Shown: piece by piece, positions 22,112 through 33,890 of the stretch
How the letters are laid out: every line of letters begins with the position of its first letter
Position numbering within the stretch: position 1 is the stretch's first letter
Source: Boswellia sacra
Taxonomy: Eukaryota > Streptophyta > Magnoliopsida > Sapindales > Burseraceae
NCBI GenBank assembly: GCA_013180625.2
Contig: SNVD02013297.1
Location: 1-64,000 of the forward strand
Direction of reading: 5' to 3'
Length of the DNA: 64,000 nt
The notes under the pieces: model-generated
The model's input: the letters and a program-made list of their open reading frames with translations, nothing else
Databases searched by the model: none
What the model was told of the DNA's origin: nothing
Program-made: the position numbers and the translations under genes

Positions 22112-23583
22112 AACGGGAACTGCACTCACTGCCCCTTTTTCGAGGAATTATCACTCGTATACATAATTTATACTTTTTTTTTTGTGGTACATCTGCACAT
22201 TTTCAGAAATCAATCAAAGACTATTTTTGCTGTGAATTTTCATTAGTTAACTGTTATGTTTTTTTATCAATTTCAAATTTAATTATCAAATTATCCATAA
22301 TAATAATTTTTAATCTTACCTCTCAAGTGAAATATCATATTTATCTTTTTATCTTTTAAAATTTTAAAACTTAATAAGTGTTATAATTTGAACCTAGTAC
22401 TTAATAAATTACAAAAGATATATTCTACCATCAAGTCAAAGAGATAATTTTGTCTTAAGTGTCCAAATGCTTTTGTTTAACCTATTCGTACTAACGCAAT
22501 TCCAATAAAACCCAATTTGCAACCAAACTCAAATGCCAGTGACACTATCCCAACAAAAATCCAAGTAATTTGATTTCTTTTTTTTCTTTTCTTTTTTAAG
22601 AAAATCAAATAGAAAATTAAAACATAATCAAAATAAATAAAATATATATCAAAATAAAAAAATAAAATCTAAATCAAATAGAAACCTAATCAAAATTAAA
22701 AAAATAAAATCTTTATTTTTTATCATTTTGATATAGATTTTTTTATTAGGTTTCTAATTTTTATTTGATTTGCTTGGATTTTGGTTGGGCTTGTGTCATT
22801 GGGATTTGAGTTTAGTTGCAATTTAGGTGTTATTGAAATTGAGTTAGCTTAAAAAAGTTTTCGTTCACTTTAAACAAAGTTATGTCTTTGACTTGATGGT
22901 AGATTACATGTCTAATAACTTATTAGATATCATGTTCAAACCCTAACACTTATCAAGTTCTAAAATTTTAAAAGATAAAAGAGCAAATATAACATTTCAC
23001 TTTAGAGATAAGATTAAAAATTATGATTAAGGGTAATTTGGTAATTAAATTCAAAGATTTTAAAAGATAAAAGGATAAATATGACATTTCACTTTAGAGA
23101 TAAATTAAAAATTATGATTAAGGGTAATTTGATAATTAAAGTCAAAATTTTAAAAGATAAAAGGATAAATATGACATTTCACTTTAGAGATAAATTAAAA
23201 ATTATGATTAATGGTAATTTGGTAATTAAAGTCAAAATTTTAAAAGATAAAAGGATAAATATGACATATCACTTTAGAGATAAGATTAAAAATTACGATT
23301 AAAGATAATTTGGTAATTAAATTCAAAATTAATGGAAAACTTTTAAAAGATAAAAGGGTAAATATGACATTTCACTTTAGAGATAAGATTAAAAATTATG
23401 ATTAAGAGTAATTTGATAATTAAATTCAAAATTGATAGAAAATTTAACAGCTAACTAATGGCAGGGATAGTCTTTGATTGATTTATGAAAAATATAGGGA
23501 TGTCTCACAAAAAAGAAGTGTAAAACATATATATGAGTGATAATTCTCCGAAACATAGGGATAGTGAGTGATAATTCACCTTA
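22112..23583. mobile_element. Long inverted-repeat element (MULE or foldback-like), about 1.47 kb
   Basis: Two arms of several hundred bases (about 22112-22590 and 22765-23583) are inverted copies. Matching blocks include GAATTATCACTC/GAGTGATAATTC at the outer ends, ATCAATCAAAGACTA with its complement, the ACCATCAAGTCAAAGA segment, CCCAATTTGCAACC.AACTCAAAT, and ATCCAAG.AA.TTGATT near the centre. The right arm is longer because one unit is amplified. No TSD was settled and no transposase is present. The TCAAGTC...GTTCAAACCC segment looks like tRNA promoter boxes, so part may be SINE-derived. Confidence 0.7.
22970..23440 (+). repeat. 90-bp tandem repeat in the right arm (about 5 copies)
   Basis: The unit runs through AAAGATAAAAGGATAAATAT, GACATTTCACTTTAGAGATA and AAAATTATGATTAAGGGTAA. 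The period is about 90 bp, seen most cleanly at 23081-23302 where an ORF repeats a 30-residue unit. The left arm has one copy only. The ORF is a by-product of the period being divisible by three. Confidence 0.85.
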
Positions 23584-24299
23584 TTATAATGATCAGAGTT
23601 TGTGACAGAGAAGCAAATATGTGAGAAGCAAATACATTTAATGGAAACGTGTAACCAATTTTTTTTTTTTTGGCGGCCAAAAAATATTATTAAAAAAAAT
23701 TTGGTAAACCTTAACGACATAAGGATTTTTATTGATAGACAAAAATAAACTTATTTTAAGGAGACATAATAAAGCTTACCCTCTAACAAAGATTAATTAA
23801 AAAAAGCGAGAACTGATTTAGGTAACTCTTATAAGAAGAGTAATTTATAATAGGAATTGATAAAGTAGGAAATTATCATTTTAATAAAGATTAATTACAA
23901 GAGGAGAGAATTTTTTGAAACTCTTATAGAAATCGTATAATTTTAAAAAGTCTAACATGATTTGGAAAGTGCAATATTATTTATGAGAGAGAAAATATCA
24001 ATTTAGAAATAAATTATATAAAAAAAAAGTTTTCTAAAATTTATGGGGTGGGCTATTCAATGAAAAATAAACTAGAGTTAGAACGAAACAAATGCAAATT
24101 TATTGAAACTGTTTTTTTTTCCTCGACAACTCAATCTACGCTTTTCAGTTTTTACCAAAGCCCCATCCCCTTTCGAGACTGTTTAATGGATATAAAATTA
24201 CTCAGTCAACTTCAAACTGTGGGGTTTGAATGCGAAGAAAATTATGTTACCAAATGATGGTGTGAGAAATGAACATTAATTTATTTAATCCTCATTGTA
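23584..24299. other. Intergenic AT-rich DNA
   Basis: Nothing beyond A/T-rich sequence and short homopolymers is seen. A diffuse duplication of TTAATTA..AAGAG.GAGAA-type segments occurs at about 23790-23910. Confidence 0.5.
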
Positions 24300-25090
24300 G
24301 GTCCATGTGTGTAGTTGTTGTAGGTGTATAATATGTTGGCATCTTATGATATTGAAATTCAATGCCATGAATATTCAGGTTCTGGTCATATCAAATTTGA
24401 GTGTGCAAACCTTAAAAAAGAAGAAAGAAAAAGTTCCAAATGCAACCTGGAGTGAAGAAGATTCTGACACCGAATCAAAAGAACAAGATTATGTGAGCAA
24501 ATTTTTTGCTTTCACGAGCTGAACTTCAAACACAAGTAAAAAAACATTCATAAAGAACATCACAGAAGACAATTCTTATTCTCCAATTTTAGACAAGGAT
24601 AAAATTGTCATGAAGGATGAAACAGAAGATTATTTTTATTATATGGAGAATTTCAAGAGACTTACCAAGAACTTTATCATGAATGGCAGAAAGAGGAAGT
24701 AAAAATAAATTTTTAAAGCGAAATATTGAAACTTTTCAATATAAGAAGTGTTTTGTAGAAGAAAGAATCAATAACCTGGAAGCAGTTCTGAAAGACATGA
24801 TAGAGCTTGTTCAGAAAGTCTCAACATAATTGAAAGAAGCCAAGAGGTCTATTGATCAACTTAAGATTGGCTCAGCAAAGCTTGACCAAGTACCAATCTT
24901 AGTAAAGATAACTCCATCAAACTTAGTTTGGGATATGAAGAAAAGAATTATGACTCATCATAAAAAATAGTGCTTGTTAAAGCTTCAAATTCTAGTAATT
25001 CTACTGATCCTAGTTCTAAAAACATGACCAACTTTGTTTCTCCAAAGAGTTCTTTCAAAACAAGTCTTGAAAAGGTGAAAGATTTGTTCC
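24300..25090 (+). pseudogene. Decayed Copia-type gag fragment
   Basis: A zinc-knuckle-like stretch at about 24358-24400 reads QCHEYSGSGHIKFECANLKK, the CX2CX4HX4C retroviral-type knuckle with its second cysteine changed to tyrosine. After a frameshift come ATWSEEDSDTESKE and FFAFTS, the acidic SDxDSD segment usual after the knuckle. Further on, FQETYQELYHEWQKEE (about 24650), IDQLKIGSAKLDQV and LGYEEKNYDSS then KIVLVKAS match the gag-to-protease linker of this family. Several stops and frameshifts are present. No pol is seen. Confidence 0.75.
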
Positions 25091-25339
25091 AACTTAATAT
25101 TTTTGCAATCTTAAACTTGAAATAAAGTGTTTTTCTTAATTTGTGATTAATGAATATTTTGCACAGGGTCAATATAATAGACATAATTCTCAATCTAGAA
25201 ATCAAATTGAAGAAATTCTTGAACCTAGAGAAACATGACTCAATCTTCCACAATGTTGAAGGACAATCAAAAGGCCAAATCCAATATTTGACGGGCCGAA
25301 ATTGGGCTGTAATAGGATTGGACTACGACTTTTGCTCAG

Positions 25340-26160
25340 ACTAACAAATCTCTAGTATTTGGACTATATCTCATAAAATACGTATTCAAATAGCATGATT
25401 CTAGAAGCTATGGAAGGATGAGACAAATATCTATAACTTGTCTTTTGAAAATTCAATAGTTTTAATAGTAAAAAATGCACTACAAGTCAATAGATGGGTT
25501 GGTGACCTAAAGTTGGACCACTAAGTTCACACTTGAACAATTTTCATTTAATTGCCTATATAAGGACACCTTTGGTTTAATGCGGAGGGCTTCTCTAGAA
25601 CTTTTAGATCTCAAAATCTCTCTTCATTTGTATTTACTTCCTCTCAAATTATGTCTTTCTAAACTCCTAGCTAAGGCTAGCAGTGAAACACTTAATAGAA
25701 CTGTAGTTTTGTTTTTTTTGATCCTATTCTTACACTTTAATGTCCATGCTTTTCAATTCATTAAATCCATCATCTTATAAGTTGTTTTGGTTTCATTGAT
25801 GCCATGATTTATAGTAGACTAAGGGCACATTAAATTCTTGGACAGATCTTCTACATATCAAGAACAGATTTTTGTAATGTTTTTATCTATTGATTGAAAG
25901 CTATTTCAATTGATTAAAATAAAATCAATGATCTCTACTACAATCCAAGAAAGTGCAGATCTCCAATGCCTTAGTGACCTTACAATTGATTCTTTAATTT
26001 ATATTTGGTAATCTTCTCTTTAAATCAACCCAACACTTCATCATCTTATTATTCCTAAAAGCTCACACTAAAATCTTTGATCTTGGTAATCATTCCCTGC
26101 GGATATGACACTTGGACTCACAAGTAAAATATTATAATTACACTTGGGTAATCATATTTA
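25340..26160 (+). repeat. Possible LTR remnant with TATA box
   Basis: TGCCTATATAAGGACACC (about 25552) is a promoter-like TATA. It is followed by a leader-like CT-rich stretch, and later by TCCCTGCGGATATGACACTT (about 26094), similar to a conserved segment of SIRE-type Copia LTRs. It follows the decayed gag, so it may be that element's LTR. Boundaries were not resolved. Confidence 0.4.
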
Positions 26161-26650
26161 AGTTGTAAAAATGTATCTAAGACATATGCTAAGGTTGACC
26201 ACTCAAATAGACAAAAAAAAAACCATAAATATGCAAAAACTAATATAATTACAGCATTGTGATTTTGATTCATGTAATTTTCATCAGCTTACTAATTATA
26301 CTTCTTTACAATATATCATATGATGTCAAGATATTTTTGCTAGGTTATTATAATTGGTTTTTGTTTTATGTTTTATAACAGATATGAATGCTTAGTAGGC
26401 ATCTAACTCAGATTGAAAAAATAGAGTGAAGGTTTTCTGTGTCAAGTTTGTGTGCTATGTCAACAAGTTGATTGGAAGAAAAGTGCAAAAACGTAGGACT
26501 AATTAATTAAACACAAACCTAAAAAGATACAATAAGGAAAAATAAAATAAATAAAGATTATTAAATTAAAAATCTTAACAACTTAACCTAACCTAACCTC
26601 CTAATCCTAATAAAACTCCTAAAATATCTAGGGCCCATAGCATTTCTTTC
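26161..26650. other. Intergenic spacer
   Basis: AT-rich with no recognisable feature. CCTAACCTAACCT near 26585 is a short microrepeat. Confidence 0.5.
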
Positions 26651-26869
26651 CACTGTAAGAAGAAAGCTCATATTTAGTGGCCTTTACCCGCCAAATAAAT
26701 ACATATTTGGTGGTTTTGAAACCACCACCAGTGGCATCGCCAAGTATACCATATTTGGCGTCAATCAAACCACCAAATATGTACATAACCATACTTCTCA
26801 TAGAAAATAGGCAAGTATAGTTATCCAAAAAGTGGTAAGCTTTGGTTCATATTTGTCACTTTTAAGTCA

Positions 26870-27160
26870 AATATAACTATTTTTACGGTCACATTATTTG
26901 AATATTACCATATTTGACGGTTTTTGATCGGTAAGTATGATAGTGAACTATTTTTTACTATCATATCATTTGAATTCTACCATATTTGACAGTTTTTTAC
27001 TAGTAGATATGATTGATGAACTGTTTTTAACGATCATATTATTTGAATTCTACCATATTTGGCAGTTTTTGACCAATGAGTATGATTGATTAACTATTTT
27101 TAACGATCATTATAATTTGATTTTTACTATATTTATCGGTTTTTGACTAGCAAGTTTGTT
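26870..27160 (+). repeat. CACTA subterminal tandem repeat (~72 bp, about 4 copies)
   Basis: The unit contains ACCATATTTGACAGTTTTT, then a variable GTAGATATGATTGATGAACT part, then TTTTTAACGATCATAT. Copies start near 26910, 26982, 27054 and 27126. Confidence 0.75.
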
Positions 27161-27230
27161 TTCTTGGAACTTTTTAAAAAACTACTTGGCATTTTTGGCC
27201 ACCAAATAGAGATGAGGAAAATTAAGAAAA

Positions 27231-27274
27231 TATATAATACTTGGCTGATTTGTATCAGCCAGGTATTATATATA
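27231..27274. repeat. Near-perfect hairpin of about 20-bp arms
   Basis: TATATAATACTTGGCTGAT is followed by a 4-5 base loop and ATCAGCCAGGTATTATATAT. The arms pair with only one mismatch. It lies just inside the subterminal repeats of the CACTA element. The stem is shorter than a normal plant miRNA precursor. Confidence 0.75.
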
Positions 27275-27795
27275 TTAAATTTTTAAATATTTTTTATTTT
27301 TGAAAAACAAATATATGAAATTTTTTAATCAACAACACATTAAAAATCACGCATTAATAAAATATTCTGCCAAGGACATGTTAATTTCAAGGCTGTTTTT
27401 ATCTTAGAATATTAATATATTCTTTTCATAACTTATTACTTCACAAATTCTGCTTATTCTCTTTTATGTTTAGTCCATCCTATAGTTTTGGTGTGCTTAC
27501 TCTATTAATTTCCTCCATTCTGTGATGTTATATATTGCTCCTTTTACCTACACTGCCCTGAATTTTTGTAAGTTTAATTTATTTGCATTTACATTTTTGA
27601 TATATTCAATGTCCTTATATTTGTCAGAAACATTTCAAAGTATATAGGCTAGAAAATTCATCGTCTCTCTTCTATTTTTGTGTTTTTTAATTCCAAAGTA
27701 ATCACAATTCATTCATTTTCTTTCTATTTAAATTTCAACCAATTACATAATCTTATATCTAAACACCAAATCATCTAATTTTTCTTTCTTTCTCT

Positions 27796-28192
27796 TGTTG
27801 GAAATTCAGATGCGACTATTACATACTCTGACACGAATTTACAGAATTCTGATGTCATATGTTATGAATAACTTAACAGAAGTTTGCCACGACATACTTA
27901 ACATAGGTGAATAACTGAATGTTTTATTTAATATGCAACAGCACGTACTTCATTATAGAAGTGCCCCATGATGGAAGTATTCCTCTAAGGAAATAATCCA
28001 CATATTACACAATATGAAATAGCCTTTATATAGGTATTACATCAAACCACTTAACCATGAATGTAGGAACACTATTAACCACCACTTACTTGAGAGATTA
28101 TATAGGAACTAATCCCTAATTTGTAGTGACCAATTCAATTATAATTGCAACCACTCCACTTCGTAAAGAATAGGTCTAAACTTATCCTAACA
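27796..28192 (-). mobile_element. Solo LTR (397 bp) nested in the CACTA element
   Basis: Starts TGTTGGAAAT and ends TATCCTAACA, flanked by TCTCT on both sides (27791-27795, 28193-28197). The minus strand has CCTATATAAAGGC (about 28035) and a downstream AATAAA-like signal (about 27930), giving the orientation. The flanks are CT-rich, so the TSD is weaker evidence than usual, but the LTR ends are clear. Confidence 0.78.
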
Positions 28193-29329
28193 TCTCTCTC
28201 TCCCTTTCAAACACCAAACTAAGAAATATATTTGATTGATTATTTTTTTGATATCAATTTGAAGAATTCAATAATATGAAGAGAAATAATTGATTAAAGT
28301 TAAAACCTTTGAAAAAAATTTCTTATGTATTTTGGATATTATTACTTAAATTTACGAAATGCAAATATGTAAAAACAATTGAAAAAGAAAAAGTCAACCA
28401 CCATTGAGATTAAATAATAATTTAGTTAAAAGTTAAATTGAAGGGAAATGTCAAACACCATTAAAATCAAATAATAATTAATTATATTTACCATAAATAT
28501 ATTTGAAATTAAATATTAAGTGTAATGAAGGATTGTCTAAATTATAATTTTATCTTCATTAAATAAAAGATTGGGGTTAATGAGATAAAAATGGGCGCTA
28601 AATAGAACTACTTTTTATAATTAAATTTACTTAACGAATCCAATAACTAATCTAACCCAATTGAATTCTAAAAAGTTAATATAATCCATTAAAACCAAAC
28701 AAGTTTATATTGAATTTGGATTAAATTAGAATTAGTTTAAGCGAATTAAATTTTATATTAAACACACCCCTATTAGTACCATCCATTAATTCAATGGGAA
28801 TGTAGGATTTTTATCATTAAAAAATAGTAAAAAGATAATTAAATCTTAAACTTCCAAAAATATAACTGTAATATATTAATTATACTGTGAAAAATGTTAA
28901 AATATCCTTATATAAAAATTTATTTAATAAAAAATGCTTATTATATAATTATAAAACTAATAATATATAAAACATTTATCTGATATCAATATAAGAAAAC
29001 AATAATGCATTTGCATGGATAAAAATATTTTTTTGAAAGAGTGATTTCTAGTCAGCCCCAACTATTCATCTCATAATACCACATCTCTAATAGTAAGGAT
29101 AAAAAATAAAAGATTTATCTTTTTGGTTGCACTATAAGAATTTTTCTCATATTTGAAAGTCTTGGATTTTTTTATTTGGCGATTTTAAAAAAATGTCAGT
29201 TATAACACATAATCAAAAGTCAAATGTGCTTTCTCTATATCTTTGACACATTTTGTCTTTACTTTAATTACATATTTATCACACTTTTAAACGAGTAACA
29301 AATATATACAAATAATAATTTACCCTACC

Positions 29330-30954
29330 CTCTCCATCTCTCTCACTTTCATTTTTCACTTTCACTTTATCTCCTGCCCTAGCCGCGCCTCACTTTTGCT
29401 CACTTCCTCTATCATCGATACATCAGTAGCTCACCTACTCTCTCAAGCCCTTACTCTCTCCTAACACTCTTCAACTGCAATAGCAAGTACAATCACCATC
29501 GTAGTTATGGTCGTCATTTCCTCTTAAGCATGTTACAAAGTCTAATTTTGACTCCACGGTCAACTCGCTCAGATACGCATCTGAGTTACCGATTCATCGC
29601 AATTGACCTCAAAATGACCAACAACACTAGTGCTTCATGGCCGATTCCTTTGAGTTTGACCCCTTCGACATCTGTTATCAAGGCAACACAAAGACAAACC
29701 CACCACCAATACCCACCCCCCTCTTTCACCTTCTCTTCTTCTCCCACTCTTAAATCAAAACCTAAAATTTTTAATTTTCCTTCAGATGCTTTGTTATTCG
29801 CAACACATTAATTTCTCTATATCTAGACAATTTCTTTTGCCCTCTTCTTTTTTTTTATTTTTTAGTTTTTGAAATTCTAATTCGATCTTTTTCTTTCTGA
29901 TTGATTTTGTTATGGTTGTTCTCTGATATTTCAAAATTGATTGATCTGGTATTATTTTTTAATATCATTAACCTGGCTATATAGATCGGTGATTGGTATT
30001 TCATTTTATTTTTATTTTTACCTTTTTTTGGTTGTTGTTAGGTCTGTTTGGCTGTCAAGAAAATAAAACAAAGGGAAGGAAAGTATAGGATGAGTTTTTG
30101 GGGTATTGAATTAAATGGAGTTATTTGGTTGTTTTTGGGTTATTGGAGATTGGAATAAGGGGAGACTTGAAAATTTTGACTATTTTTCTTAGATTTTCAT
30201 CGGAAACCAAAAGGTAGAGTTTCAAACCTGGAATGGCTTTTGATTTTGTGAATTGGAAGTCTATATGTTGTTAATTAAAGGCTTTATTTGATGGATTGAT
30301 TTTTTTTTAGGTATTTGTCTTTACCAAGTTCTTGGTTCCTTCAAGTTTTTTTGTGCCTATGTTTCGTCTCATTCGAACTGGATTACTATTGGTTAGTTTT
30401 GCGGCTTCTCAAGCTAGATAGCTTCCCTCTGGTGTCATGCCTTGGCTTTCCATATTTCTATTCACCCTTGTTGATGCTTCCTGTTTTTAGATCTTAGTCT
30501 TACACGTATATACTATTATCACTTGTCATGATGTTCTTTACGAAGAAATAACTGGGCCCTGTGTTTTTTTTTTTTTTCCTATCAAGTGTTGAGTTGATTT
30601 TTCTATTTACAACTAGAGAGTTCAATTAGACTCATCCAACTATCCAGTATAAAAAGTAAAAATTAAAACTTACTCATATTGCTTATTTGGATCTCTTGCA
30701 CAGGGTTTACAGAGAACTCTTATCGGCGTGGGCAGTGTAAGTACATTTTACATTTCCTTGATTAAAATTCTTAATTGACATTTCATTTCAACTACCAGTT
30801 TTTTCAAACTATTGTATATTTATCCCTTCAGGTCATAATTGACTTACAACCATTGTCAGAATCTATAGTTCTATCCTTTTTGTTTGGCAAGTGCAATAGA
30901 TTTGTTGGAGCTTCGTGCCTTGTTCTTGGTTTCATTGGACTTTTGCTTCTTGAG
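29330..30954 (+). pseudogene. EamA/DMT-type transporter gene fragment captured in the CACTA element
   Basis: Three exon-like blocks match the plant plastid-type EamA (drug/metabolite transporter) family. Block 1 (30311-30490, after TTTTTTTTAG) reads FFVPMFRLIRTGLLLVSFAA, then LPSGVMPWLSIFLFTLVDAS and CF, with two in-frame TAG stops. Block 2 (30704-30736, CAG before, GTAAGT after) reads GLQRTLIGVGS. Block 3 (30832-30954, CAG before, GTGAAC after) reads VIIDLQPLSESIVLSFLFGK, then FVGASCLVLGFIGLLLLE. Order, spacing and phase fit the native gene with introns retained, so it was captured as DNA. An upstream ORF at 29530-29811, Ser/Thr/Pro-rich and transit-peptide-like, may be its first exon, after a pyrimidine-rich leader from 29330. 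The remaining transmembrane half is absent. The stops make it non-functional. Confidence 0.8.
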
Positions 30955-32397
30955 GTGAACTCTACATTTCTTACTCAAGTCGCAATACTAGTTTTAGATT
31001 CTAGAACTTTGTATCTCTTTTGTGATTATTGGAAGAATCTTATATACATGTTTAACTCTAATGTATGCACTTGGAAGACTTTCCATGTCGCTTTAGTTTA
31101 AGTTAAGCCTTCATAAATTTAGAGCACTTTAGACAAATGATGTGATTAAATTCTTCCAACAAAAGATCAAGTTCTCCACACTTTATAGTTGATTCTTAAT
31201 CAGTCATCATACTGTCACCATATCTGAAAGCTGTCCCTTTCTTAGAATTTATTGAATCCATCCCTGCCTGAGTTAGTAAAAAGTCTACCCTAAATCATTT
31301 TTAGGTTTTGTATACGCTTTTTATAGCTATGCCTTCTCACCACCTAATAAATTGATGGATGAAGCTTCTCAAGATATGACTGTGTAGCCATGCTTCATGA
31401 CATGATTTTCAATTGAATTGCTTTATACCCAATGAAAAATAGAAACCTTGGTTGTTACTTTTTTATATAAATCCTTTGAAGTATACGAAATATATAAAGT
31501 TTAGGAATTTTATTGTTGTATTTCTAAAAGGCTCTGCAGGACTGCTCAAGGCTATCCTAATTCTTGTGTTTGACCTTTTCGAAAAAGCAAAAAATTCATA
31601 ATTATTCTTGTTACTTACTAGTCTAATAATTTTATCAAATCAATAACACAACAATTCCTTACTATTTTTTAATTATTTAAGCACAGAGTGAAGTATGTGC
31701 ATGCTACAAGATTATGTATGTGACTACTTGTTGATAATTTGCAGGATTTACATGACATGGTGGAGGGAACATTCTTCGACCGTATCAATATCATTCAATG
31801 ACCTTTAAAAACATTTAGGAGGTGAAAATTAGTCTTTCTAGCTTGTTATATACCCTAATCACTCTCATGTTTTCTGATCCAAAATTTGAGAAGAAATCTA
31901 GGAACAAATAGATGATGTAATTTCTTCTTAATGAGAGCTAATATTTTGGCTTTAGCTCTCAGTAATAGTTATAAGGTTCTGAGAATTCATTTGATAAATT
32001 TTGTTTTCTTCTAGCTGAGAAATGATTTGATGACATATTTCTCTAAGGACTTTGTTAAAGATTTCTAGACTTGGCCACTAAACAAGAAGTAGCAGAAATG
32101 ATAGAATATAGCAAAGAATGTAGAAGAGTTTATCTCAATAATTGATTTTTTTTATAGAACATATTTTCCGTTTTGCTACTTGATCTGTTTGCCTAAGGGT
32201 TATGTTTACTTCTTGAATGTGATTGATTGGAGGATTGCTACTTGCTGTGAATTTGTGGATTTGGGGCAGAGTGAAAATGATTGTTTACTTGTTGAATGTT
32301 ATTGGTTGAAGGATTGGTGCTTCTACGAGAAATTTAATATGACAAATATAGATGTTTTATTATGTACTTTTAGATTTTTAAAATCAGATCTACAAAA

Positions 32398-32399
<2 letters not shown>

Positions 32400-32475
<76 letters not shown>

Positions 32476-32514
32476 TGTATGTATGTATGTATGTGTGTGT
32501 GTGTGTATGTGTAT
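32400..32514 (+). repeat. Compound microsatellite (AT)n-(GTAT)n-(GT)n
   Basis: A run of AT dinucleotides to about 32448 is followed by GTAT tetranucleotides to about 32492 and then GT/GTAT. ORFs reading YIYIYI or MYVCMYVC across it are artefacts of the repeat. Confidence 0.95.
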
Positions 32515-33026
32515 TATATATAATACTAGGCGGTTTGACAGTGAAATTTTATATATTTTTTTAATTTTTACATCATACATGGAGGGAATAAAAAGCCAAG
32601 TATTTTTTCTAATATTTTAATCAATCATACTTGTTGACTAAAAACCGCCAAATATAAAAAATTTCAAAAAAATATGACCCTTAAAATTAGATATATTTGA
32701 CTGAAAAGTGACAAATATGAGTTCACTATGAACTATATTTGACTGATATGTGACAAAAATATAAGCACATGAAGACAAAAAGTGATAAATATGGACCTCG
32801 AATCAGTATTTTGAGAGAATTATACTTGTATGTATTATGCGAGAAGTATGATCAAATACATATTTGACACTTTGACCAACTACCAAATGGATCATATTTG
32901 GCGGTGTCATTGGTGGCGCTTTTTAGACCGTTAGATCTATACTTAGGTGGCGGTCAAAATCGTCAAATATTAGCATTTTTCTTGTAGTGTTGTTAAATAA
33001 TTCTAATAGAATCAAATAAAAATTTA

Positions 33027-33230
33027 TGAATAATGCTAGACTTACAACTCATCTACAACCAAAATTTTATATAACCTGAGTTGGCAAGATATTATTAGAT
33101 GAGTAATTATCATGTCATTCAATTTAACATCTTTTATTTGTTTTTATTTTTTATCAATCAAGTGATAATTTGCAAACTCATGTTGTATAAAAAATAATTA
33201 TGGATGAGTTGTGGATATACTATTACCCAA
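33027..33230. mobile_element. Possible small MITE
   Basis: The left segment AATAATGCTAGACTTACAAC TCATC and the right segment GATGAGTTGTGGATATACTATT form imperfect inverted ends. Internal segments around GATGAGTAATTATC and GTGATAATTTGC also mirror each other. A similar start (AATAATGTTAGACTTACAA) occurs alone at about 6320. No TSD was confirmed. Confidence 0.4.
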
Positions 33231-33882
33231 AATCTATATCAATTTTATCATATATTTATATCATTAAATGTTTTTTACCTATTAATTTTCTTCCTTTTCA
33301 AGTTTCAACCACCAAAATCTAGTGTCAATTTCCTCTAAAAAACCGTTTCATTACAAATCAAATCACAGATGAATTAAAACTTTTATTTTTTATATTTGTT
33401 TAGCTACTATTAATAACCCTTGATATTGGCTGTACATTTACTTTTTTTAGAAACCTTTCAACTTGAAGAGCATAATTTCACTAGCAACATTTTTATCTAA
33501 ACTTTGTTGACATAATTCTTATTCATTTTAGATAAATTAGGAAATTTTACATTTTAATTTCGTTAATGAAGAACAAATATAATTATGATGATGATTTGAA
33601 AACAGTGGTAATATTTTAGTACAAATTATATAAAATGTTTTAATGGAGACAGAGATTAAAAGATCTAAATTATAAGGATAAATACGAAGAATATATGGAA
33701 ATAATAGATTTCGTAATTGCACCACTTAATAAATAACTAAACAATCTCATTTATTATATGTTTATTATAATGCTACCCTCATTTAAATTTATAATAGGGT
33801 TTAATGATATAAGAATTGGGGGTTGAATTGAACATCTCTTTTTGAAAATAAAAGAAGCATACTTTAAAATATATTTTTAGAG
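33231..33882. other. Intergenic AT-rich DNA
   Basis: No gene or element boundary is seen. Confidence 0.5.
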
Positions 33883-33890
33883 AAGGAATA

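Larger units (their letters stand above)
26651..32989. mobile_element. Non-autonomous CACTA element (6.3 kb) carrying host gene sequence
   Basis: The left end reads CACTGTAAGAAGAAAGCTCA followed by TATTTAGTGG. The reverse complement of the right end reads CACTACAAGAAAAATGCTAA followed by TATTTGACG. These are matching CACTA termini with the left one mutated at its fifth base. Both ends carry the short subterminal ATATTTGGCGG/CCGCCAAATAT-type repeats typical of the superfamily, clustered at 26660-27160 and 32640-32980. The 3-bp flanks are TTC and TTG, an imperfect TSD. No transposase ORF is present. The interior holds a solo LTR, a decayed EamA transporter fragment and a compound microsatellite. 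Confidence 0.75.

Noticed and set aside
23081..23302. 73-aa ORF with an internal 30-residue repeat
   Set aside because: It only reflects the 90-bp tandem repeat inside an inverted-repeat element.
27231..27274. miRNA precursor
   Set aside because: The arms are only about 20 bp with a tiny loop, too short for a plant pre-miRNA.
32180..32620. 146-aa ORF
   Set aside because: It runs through a compound microsatellite and has no domain; it is a compositional artefact.
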